Positions 55,837-64,000 of a stretch of DNA of 64,000 nt are shown here, in pieces (position 1 is the first letter of the stretch; every line of letters begins with the position of its first letter). The position numbers and the translations under genes are program-made. The stretch comes from Pseudarthrobacter sp. NamB4. Lineage in GTDB: Bacteria > Actinomycetota > Actinomycetes > Actinomycetales > Micrococcaceae. The stretch is taken from the NCBI RefSeq assembly GCF_005796185.1, contig NZ_VAHM01000002.1, positions 124,001 to 188,000 on the forward strand, given 5' to 3'. The notes beneath the pieces are model-generated. The model had not been told where the DNA came from, did no database searches, and was given only the letters and a program-made list of their open reading frames with translations.

Positions 55837-55844
55837 TGTGGATT

Positions 55845-57377
55845 GTGACTTCCCAAAACACCCCCTCGCCCAAGAACGCCCCGGAGCCGCTGGATGCCAG
55901 CGAGCAGATGCGGATCCGCATGGAGAAGCGCGCCAAACTCATCGAGCGCGGCGTAGAGGCGTACCCGGTGGGCGTGGCCCGGACGCACTCGCTCGCGGAG
56001 ATCCGCGAGAAGTACGCCCACCTGCAGGCAGACGACACCACGGGCGACATCGTGGGCGTCACCGGCCGAGTGGTATTCATCCGCAACACCGGAAAGCTGT
56101 GCTTCGCCACGCTCCAGGAGGGCGGCACGGATGGCAAGGGAACCCGCCTGCAGGCCATGCTTAGCCTCGCCAACATCGGCGAGGAGGCGCTCGCCGACTG
56201 GAAGGCCCTGGTGGACCTTGGTGACCACGTGTTCATCAAGGGTGAGGTCATCTCCTCCCGCCGCGGCGAACTGTCCATCATGGCCGACTCCTGGTCCATG
56301 GCTTCCAAGTCGCTGCGCCCGCTGCCGGTGCTGCATGCGGAGCTGAATGAGGAGACCCGCGTCCGGCAGCGGTACGTGGACCTGATGGTCCGGGACGAAG
56401 CCCGGGAAATGGTTTACACCCGGGCGGCCATCACGCGCTCCATCCGCGAGACGCTCTTCCGCCACAACTATGTTGAGGTGGAGACCCCTATCCTGCAGCT
56501 GGTTCATGGCGGCGCCCTGGCCCGCCCGTTCGAGACCCACATGAACGCCTTCGACCAGAAGATGACCTTGCGCATCGCCACCGAGTTGTACCTCAAGCGC
56601 GCCGTGGTTGGCGGCATCGACCGCGTCTACGACATGGGCCGGGTGTTCCGCAACGAGGGCGTGGACTCCACCCACAGCCCCGAGTTCACCACCCTTGAGT
56701 GCTACGAGGCGTGGGCGGACCAGTTCGTCATGGCCGAGCGGATCAAGGAGATCATACTCGACGCCGCTGACGCAGTGGGTGCGGGGCGTGTCCTTCAGAC
56801 CGAGGCAGGGGAGATCAACCTCGATGGCGACTGGGCCTGGCTGGCCGTGTATCCGGGGCTTTCCGACGCCGTTGGCCAGGAAGTCACCCCGGACACCCCG
56901 CTTGAAGTGCTTCGCGGAATTGCCGAAAAGCACAGAGTCAAGGTGGATCCGAAGTGGGACGCAGAGAAGCTGGCTGTCGAGCTGTTCGGCGAGATTGTGG
57001 AACCAACGCTGCTGAACCCCACGTTTGTCTACGATTACCCGCCGTCCGCGCAGCCGCTGGCCCGCCCGCACCGCGAGGACGGCCGGCTCATCGAGGCCTG
57101 GGACCTGATTATCGGCGGCATGGAGCGCGGGACTGCATTCTCCGAACTGATCGACCCCGTCATCCAGCGCGAGCGGCTCACCGAGCAGTCACGCCACGCC
57201 GCTGCCGGCGACGACGAAGCGATGCAGCTGGATGAAGACTTCCTGCGCGCCCTCGAATACGGCGCTCCTCCCATGGGCGGAATCGGCCTGGGGATCGACA
57301 GGCTGGTGATGCTCTTTACCGGTGCCGGAATCCGCGAAACCATCCTCTTCCCGCTGCTTAAGCCCGAGGGCCACTGA
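55845..57377 (+). CDS. lysS: lysine--tRNA ligase (class II)
   Basis: A 510-residue class II lysyl-tRNA synthetase. The N-terminal OB-fold anticodon-binding domain (about 65-165) contains VTGRVVFIRNTGKLCFATLQ. Motif 2 is RVYDMGRVFRNEGVDSTHSPEFTTLECYEA and motif 3 GGIGLGIDRLVMLFT. The family motif-1 region reads VETPILQLVHGGALARPF, where E. coli LysS has VETPMMQVIPGGASARPF. The GTG at 55845 starts VTSQNTP. It is followed by a small membrane gene, then lsr2 and clpC, as in M. tuberculosis. Confidence 0.97.
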   Translation: MTSQNTPSPKNAPEPLDASEQMRIRMEKRAKLIERGVEAYPVGVARTHSLAEIREKYAHLQADDTTGDIVGVTGRVVFIRNTGKLCFATLQEGGTDGKGTRLQAMLSLANIGEEALADWKALVDLGDHVFIKGEVISSRRGELSIMADSWSMASKSLRPLPVLHAELNEETRVRQRYVDLMVRDEAREMVYTRAAITRSIRETLFRHNYVEVETPILQLVHGGALARPFETHMNAFDQKMTLRIATELYLKRAVVGGIDRVYDMGRVFRNEGVDSTHSPEFTTLECYEAWADQFVMAERIKEIILDAADAVGAGRVLQTEAGEINLDGDWAWLAVYPGLSDAVGQEVTPDTPLEVLRGIAEKHRVKVDPKWDAEKLAVELFGEIVEPTLLNPTFVYDYPPSAQPLARPHREDGRLIEAWDLIIGGMERGTAFSELIDPVIQRERLTEQSRHAAAGDDEAMQLDEDFLRALEYGAPPMGGIGLGIDRLVMLFTGAGIRETILFPLLKPEGH

Positions 57378-57379
57378 CA

Positions 57380-57559
57380 ATGGAATACGTAGCTGTCCTC
57401 CTGCCTTCGATCGTGGTGGGTTTGCTGTTCTGGTTTGCCATGAAATCGATCTTTAACGCCGACAAAGCCGAGCGCCAGGCGGAAGCCCAGGCGCAGGCGG
57501 AGGCCGAATCCCGCCCTCCGTCAACAGCAGAGCGCCCGGATTCGGAATCAAATAGATAA
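57380..57559 (+). CDS. small single-pass membrane protein
   Basis: A 59-residue product: MEYVAVLLPSIVVGLLFWFAM is one transmembrane helix at the extreme N-terminus. A basic KSIFNADKAERQ and an Ala/Glu/Gln-rich cytoplasmic tail follow. It starts 2 bp after the lysS stop and is probably co-translated. The gene is too short for common cut-offs. Similar short proteins lie between lysS and lsr2 in related genomes by my recollection; the function is unknown. Confidence 0.75.
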   Translation: MEYVAVLLPSIVVGLLFWFAMKSIFNADKAERQAEAQAQAEAESRPPSTAERPDSESNR

Positions 57560-57600
57560 ACCCACAACTTCCCCCAAATCCACAGGAACCATTTCGCGCT

Positions 57601-57630
57601 TTGACGCGTTGCCATAAAGGGAGTCATACT
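57601..57630 (+). promoter_or_regulatory. lsr2 promoter
   Basis: TTGACG (57601-57606) and CATACT (57625-57630) are spaced by 18 bp in an unusually AT-rich stretch. A good SigA-type promoter about 60 bp before the lsr2 ATG, which itself has an AGAGGAAGG ribosome site. Confidence 0.75.
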
Positions 57631-57689
57631 TTTTAGGGAAACATCCTGCTTTTCTGAAAACCGAACCCTTTCCAAGAGGAAGGCCTTTA

Positions 57690-58022
57690 ATGGCACAGAA
57701 AGTAAACATCATCCTCGTTGATGATCTGGATGGGGGATCCGCAGACGAGAATGTTAAGTTTGGCCTCGATGGGGTCAACTATGAGATTGATCTGTCAGCA
57801 GCAAACGCTGCTGAGCTCCGCTCTTCACTGGAGCGTTTTGTTGCAGCAGCTCGGAAAACTTCCGGCGGCCGCACCGCCACCCGTACTAAGACAGCACCGG
57901 GTGGCCGCAGCCACGACTCTGCACAGATTAGGCAATGGGCCCGCGAAAACGGCTACACGGTTAACAGCCGCGGCCGAATTCAGGCGGAAATCCAGGAAGC
58001 CTACCAAAAGGCAAATTCCTAG
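57690..58022 (+). CDS. lsr2: nucleoid-associated protein Lsr2
   Basis: A 110-residue Lsr2, the actinobacterial H-NS analogue that binds and silences AT-rich and acquired DNA. The N-terminal dimerisation domain starts AQKVNIILVDDLDGG and contains FGLDGVNYEIDLS. A basic linker (TSGGRTATRTKTAPGGRSHD) leads to the C-terminal DNA-binding domain with the AT-hook-like VNSRGRIQAEI (RGR near residue 95). Own promoter upstream, strong terminator downstream. Its conserved place between lysS and clpC supports the call. Confidence 0.96.
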   Translation: MAQKVNIILVDDLDGGSADENVKFGLDGVNYEIDLSAANAAELRSSLERFVAAARKTSGGRTATRTKTAPGGRSHDSAQIRQWARENGYTVNSRGRIQAEIQEAYQKANS

Positions 58023-58389
58023 TACTGCCCTAGGCCCCGTTTAGGCCCTGCTCTCGGACGCCGGGAAGCAGGGCTTTTTCGTGCATGGACCTAAAATGGC
58101 GGCACGGGCCCTGCCCGGCAAAAGTGCTTGGCTATTTTCACTCTTCCAGCACGGCTAATCCGCTTCAGCTGCGCTTGCCGGCCGCACGGCCCGTGCCCCG
58201 GGCACGGGCGGCCCCCGCTGGCTGCTGAGGAGCCGCCTGCAGCAGTCCCGGAAAACCCGGCGACGGGCCTCCGGAACCTGCCGCCGTCGTATTTCCAAAC
58301 CGGGCAGGTTTCCCCTGTGGCGAACACGCTCCACAAGTCCGGGCCCGCCACGTAGCATCAAAGTACGTCGTAGCTAGGAGTGTGGCGAA
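58023..58389. promoter_or_regulatory. lsr2-clpC intergenic region
   Basis: This 367-bp stretch has no credible gene. It holds the lsr2 terminator at its left end and a perfect 9-bp hairpin with a CCG loop, GCCCGTGCC/GGCACGGGC, at 58189-58209. Toward the right, TAGCAT (58352-58357) is a possible -10 and AGGAG (58376-58380) is the clpC ribosome site. A heat-shock or ClgR-type site was sought but not convincingly found. Confidence 0.5.
58045..58079 (+). terminator. Intrinsic terminator of lsr2
   Basis: GCCCTGCT (58045-58052) and AGCAGGGC (58067-58074) form a perfect 8-bp stem followed directly by T5 (58075-58079), 23 bp after the lsr2 stop. Confidence 0.9.
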
Positions 58390-60882
<2,493 letters not shown>

Positions 60883-60890
60883 GCAACAGC

Positions 60891-60931
60891 ACGAAGGCCC
60901 CGCCAGCTCCCGGAGCAGGCGGGGCTTTCGT
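60891..60931 (+). terminator. Intrinsic terminator of clpC
   Basis: ACGAAGGCCCCGCC (60891-60904) pairs with GGCGGGGCTTTCGT (60918-60931) with one mismatch, beginning 9 bp after the clpC stop. A short T-rich run (TTTCGTCTT) forms the 3' side. Confidence 0.85.
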
Positions 60932-61022
60932 CTTGCCTCCGCCCCTCAAAAGCGGCACCCCTGACCGCTTCGTCATTGTGGATCGTTTTGTGACGCGGGG
61001 CACAGTCGGGTTGAATCGGTGC

Positions 61023-63167
61023 ATGGCTAACTTGGACCCGGCGATCCCGGATGGGCAACCTTTGACCCCTTTCCATGACCTGGACCACTACCTCTCCATC
61101 CCGCGCGTCAGCGGACTGGCCCTGAGCCCGGACGGCAGCCGCCTGGTCACAACCGTTGCCACCCTGAACGGCAAGGGCACGGAATTCGGCACTGCGCTGT
61201 GGGAACTGGATCCCGCGGGGGAAAAGCAGGCACGGCGGATCACCCGCAGTGCCAAGGGTGAGGCCGGGGCGGCGTTTGCTGCCAACGGGGACGTCTACTT
61301 CACATCCGCCCGGCCCGACCCCGACAGTCCCGAGGAAGAGCCGGTCAGCGCCCTGTGGCTCCTGCCAGCCGGCGGCGGCGAGGCCCGCGTGGTGTTGAAC
61401 CGGCCCGGCGGTGTGGGGGCAGTATTGACCGCCAGGAACGCGGAGGCAACCTTCGTCACGGCAGAGGTCCTGGCCGGTTCCGTCGACGAGGAGGACGACG
61501 CCCAGCGCCGGAAGTCGCGTAAGGACAAGAAAGTCACCGCCATCCTGCACAGCGAGTACCCGGTGCGGTACTGGGACGCGGACCTGGGGCCGGGCCAGCC
61601 CCGGATCTTCGCCCTGGAGCCCGGGAAGGAGAGGGAACCGGGCAAGCCGACCACGGTGGATGCCACAGTGCCCCTGGTTCTCCGAAACCTCACTCCGGAC
61701 GCCGGGCCAAGGCTAAGGGAGGCGGAAACGGTGGTCAGCCCCGACGGCAAAACCATCTACACGAGCTACACCAGGCCGCTGGCCAAAGCGGACAGCCGCT
61801 CCGTCTTGGTGGCCGTGGACGTAGCTTCGGGGAACACCAGGGTGCTCCTGGACAGTGAGGGCATGAGCTACTTCCCCGGCCCCGTCAGCCCGGACGGCAC
61901 CAACCTGGTGGTGCTCAGCGAGAGCGACACCACCCCGCACCAGGCGCCCCAGGTGAGGCTGCATCTCCTTGATGTCTCCCAGGAATCCGCGGCCGCTGAC
62001 CAGCTGCAGCCGTTGGTGCATGACTGGGACCGCTGGGCCAAGCCGGCAGCCTGGCTGCCGAATGGTTCCGGCCTCCTGGTAACAGCGGACGACGACGGCG
62101 CGGTGCCGGTTTTCCGGATCAGCGTTCCGGCCGGTGCGGCTGAAGTAAGCGTCACCCGGGTGACGCGCGACGCCGCGGCTTACACCGACGTCGTGGTTTC
62201 TCCCGATGGACGCCACGCCTATGCCCTCCGCAGCTCGTATGAGTTCCCGCCCGAACCTGTCCGCATCGACCTGCTGACAGGTGAGGTGACGCGCCTCCTT
62301 GCTCCGGCAGAACGGCCCTCCCTCAGCGGCACGCTGGAGCGGATCGCGGCCACGGCTGCAGACGGATCCCGCGTCCCCGCCTACCTTGCGCTTCCGGACG
62401 GCGCCTCTGCGGAGGCTCCGGCGCCGATGCTGCTCTGGATCCACGGCGGCCCGCTCGGCTCATGGAACGCCTGGACCTGGCGCTGGAACCCGTGGCTGCT
62501 CACAGCGAAGGGCTACGCCGTACTCCTGCCTGACCCGGCGCTCTCCACCGGCTATGGCCAGAACTACATCCAGCGGGGCTGGGGCGCCTGGGGCAATGCA
62601 CCCTTCTCGGACCTCATGGCCGTGACCGACGCGGCCGCTGAACGTCCGGACATCGACGCGGAGCGCACCGCCGCCATGGGCGGCTCCTTCGGCGGCTACA
62701 TGGCCAACTGGGTGGCCGGGCAGACGGACCGCTTCAAAGCCATTGTGACCCACGCGGGCCTCTGGGCCCTCGACCAGTTCGGTCCCACCACTGACGCTTC
62801 CCAGTACTGGCTGAAAGAAATGACCGACAAGATGGCGCTGGAGAATTCCCCGCACCTCCATGTCGAAAAGATCAGCACCCCCATGTTGGTCATCCACGGC
62901 GACAAGGACTACCGGGTACCCATCGGTGAAGGCCTGCGTCTCTGGTACGAGCTCCTGTCCAAGTCGCAGCTTGCTGCTGACCAGGACGGCCGCACCCAGC
63001 ACCGGTTCCTCTACTTCCCGGACGAGAACCACTGGATCCTCCAGCCGCAGCATGCCAAGGTCTGGTACGGCGTCGTGGAGTCCTTCCTGGCACGGAACGT
63101 CCTGGAGCAGGATATGCCTCTCCCTGTTGAACTCGGACTCCAGGCACCCTCGGCTTGGTCCGGCTGA
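61023..63167 (+). CDS. S9-family prolyl oligopeptidase-type peptidase
   Basis: A 714-residue serine peptidase. An N-terminal beta-propeller (about 20-450, recurring SPDG repeats) is followed by an alpha/beta hydrolase domain with LLWIHGGPLGSWNAW, the nucleophile in MGGSFGGYMANW (Ser near 554), Asp in HGDKDYRVP near 627 and His in DENHW near 669. S9C acylaminoacyl-peptidase or dipeptidyl-peptidase relatives cleave short peptides. No signal peptide is seen, so it is cytoplasmic. The start at 61023 (MANLDP) is chosen over the longer frame, which would begin in the clpC downstream region. Confidence 0.92.
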   Translation: MANLDPAIPDGQPLTPFHDLDHYLSIPRVSGLALSPDGSRLVTTVATLNGKGTEFGTALWELDPAGEKQARRITRSAKGEAGAAFAANGDVYFTSARPDPDSPEEEPVSALWLLPAGGGEARVVLNRPGGVGAVLTARNAEATFVTAEVLAGSVDEEDDAQRRKSRKDKKVTAILHSEYPVRYWDADLGPGQPRIFALEPGKEREPGKPTTVDATVPLVLRNLTPDAGPRLREAETVVSPDGKTIYTSYTRPLAKADSRSVLVAVDVASGNTRVLLDSEGMSYFPGPVSPDGTNLVVLSESDTTPHQAPQVRLHLLDVSQESAAADQLQPLVHDWDRWAKPAAWLPNGSGLLVTADDDGAVPVFRISVPAGAAEVSVTRVTRDAAAYTDVVVSPDGRHAYALRSSYEFPPEPVRIDLLTGEVTRLLAPAERPSLSGTLERIAATAADGSRVPAYLALPDGASAEAPAPMLLWIHGGPLGSWNAWTWRWNPWLLTAKGYAVLLPDPALSTGYGQNYIQRGWGAWGNAPFSDLMAVTDAAAERPDIDAERTAAMGGSFGGYMANWVAGQTDRFKAIVTHAGLWALDQFGPTTDASQYWLKEMTDKMALENSPHLHVEKISTPMLVIHGDKDYRVPIGEGLRLWYELLSKSQLAADQDGRTQHRFLYFPDENHWILQPQHAKVWYGVVESFLARNVLEQDMPLPVELGLQAPSAWSG

Positions 63168-63176
63168 CTCCGGCTT

Positions 63177-63350
63177 GGAGGCTGGGCCATTTACCGCGTG
63201 CTGCTCCTTCATCCCCACTGGCATCCTCGCCGCGCAAGCGCGGCCAGGGAACCCTGCCAGCGTGGGCCCTAAGCACGCTACAAAAATGTCCCAGCCTCCT
63301 TCGCCTCTTGCCCGCTGTCGCCAAGGCGTGGGCAGCATAATGTCCCAGCC
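63177..63350. repeat. Repeat-bearing noncoding segment with GGCTGGGACATT motifs
   Basis: A GGAGGCTGGGCCATT at 63177-63191 faces its near-perfect inverse AATGTCCCAGCCTCC at 63285-63299 (14 of 15), and similarity continues inward over about 27 nt each side with one gap (GCGTGCT / AGCACGC). A further AATGTCCCAGCC lies at 63339-63350. The layout resembles terminal repeats of a small or degenerate mobile element. No transposase gene is present and no gene is credible in 63168-63397. Confidence 0.6.
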
Positions 63351-63397
63351 CTTTTGTCTCGCCAGCGCGCCTCGTGGGTTGCGGCTTGGGGGTAGGG

Positions 63398-64000
63398 CTA
63401 GGGAGCGTCTACTGTTTGCGCTCGGGCGTTCTGGTCGTTCGGCCGGCCTTTTTGCCCGCGGCCGTATTTGTAGTGGAAGTAGGGGTAGCACGCGCCCACG
63501 AACGGTGATGCTGTGTTGCCGCCTGCCCGAATGAAGTTCCGGCGGTGAAAAATGTGCTGCCGTGATGGACATCCAGACGCCCACCGTGGCGAAACCCGCG
63601 ATGGAGACGAGCACCAAATAGACCGTGGTGGGAGCAACCACGCTGGGATAAGGGAAGCCAGGCTACCCAGCATGCTGACGCACAGGGCAAGTATCGGAAT
63701 ACCCCGCTTCGTCAGCTTTCCGAGAGCTTTAGGCGCGTGCCCTTCATCCGCGAGGGAGAAAAGCACCCTGGTACAGGAGAAAAGACCACAGTTACCGGCT
63801 GACAAAAGAGCCGTGATGATCACAAAATTCATGACGTCAGCAGCGTAGGGAATGCCTAGTTGGGAGAAGACGGTGACGAAGGGGCTTTCCTGCAGGGAAG
63901 CGTCCCCGTAGGGCGCGGTACTCGCGATGACCGCAATCGCACCCACAAAGAAAATCAGGAGCCGAATAACGGTGGTGCGCATTGCCTTGGGGATATTTAC
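63398..64000 (-). pseudogene. Amino-acid permease (APC family), frameshifted and truncated, cut by the window end
   Basis: The minus strand encodes the C-terminal half of an amino-acid/polyamine permease: IPKAMRTTVIRLLIFFVG, then NFVIITALLSAGNCGLFSCTRVLFSLADEGHAPKALGKLTKRGIPILAL. Near 63643-63648 a 1-base loss moves VVAPTTVYLVLVSIAGFATVGVWMSITAAHF into another frame. Near 63545-63551 a 2-base loss returns HRRNFIRAGGN to the first frame. The two last helices of the family are missing, replaced by about 35 unrelated residues. The gene continues beyond the right edge. It abuts the repeat-bearing segment. Confidence 0.8.

Noticed and set aside
58310..58330. ClgR-type box (CGC-N5-GCG like) upstream of clpC
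   Set aside because: GTTCGC is present on the minus strand, but the second half-site does not match.

Overview
The window looks like chromosomal DNA of a high-GC actinobacterium of the Micrococcaceae, most likely Arthrobacter or Pseudarthrobacter. The reasons are the GC-rich third codon positions, frequent GTG starts, several leaderless-looking genes, Lsr2, ClpC and GAF-ANTAR proteins, and a gene order typical of Actinobacteria. I see no rRNA, tRNA or CRISPR array. The left end cuts a glycosyltransferase-like gene and the right end cuts a decayed amino-acid permease gene.

Region 1 (1-22.7 kb) is a mixed housekeeping block. It holds a GAF-ANTAR regulator coupled to an SGNH hydrolase, a nucleobase permease divergent from a RutE-like nitroreductase, a 2H phosphoesterase and phosphoglucomutase. 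NERD, DUF4190, FAD-oxidoreductase and LapA-type membrane proteins follow, with two small proteins and an amidase. The block ends with rhodanese-pheA, a lipid/diacylglycerol kinase, serS, a HAD phosphatase, a histidine phosphatase, a SatD-like protein, phosphoketolase and a DUF429 protein.

Region 2 (22.7-39.8 kb) begins with a carboxylesterase. It then carries a conserved actinobacterial backbone: ppa / dacB - DUF2342 metalloprotease - tilS - hpt - (dead LacI) - ftsH - folE - folP - folB - folK - DUF3180 - two PH-domain proteins - DUF2520 - panC. From memory this is the order around Rv3628-Rv3602c in Mycobacterium tuberculosis. The genes from folP onward overlap or nearly touch, so they probably form one operon for tetrahydrofolate and pantothenate precursor synthesis.

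Region 3 (39.8-55.8 kb) interrupts that backbone between panC and lysS, where M. tuberculosis carries panD and coaX. It contains a small protein, a dead TetR gene that still has an intact operator-like palindrome, a DUF222/HNH endonuclease, a DJ-1/PfpI protein, a DHA2-type MFS exporter, an alpha/beta hydrolase and a TetR regulator. Divergent from that regulator is a tightly overlapping operon of permease, two DUF1989 proteins, urea-carboxylase-type carboxylase and allophanate hydrolase. The two DUF1989 genes suggest it degrades guanidine (carboxylation, deimination, allophanate hydrolysis) rather than, or in addition to, urea. The block ends with a 63-bp hairpin repeat, also present at 22.7 kb, and the remnant of a second alpha/beta hydrolase.

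Region 4 (55.8-64 kb) resumes the backbone with lysS, a small membrane protein, lsr2 and clpC, followed by an S9 peptidase. The window ends in a repeat-bearing stretch next to a frameshifted, truncated permease. Four decayed genes, several dispersed repeats and a perfect 57-bp tandem duplication are the main non-routine signals.
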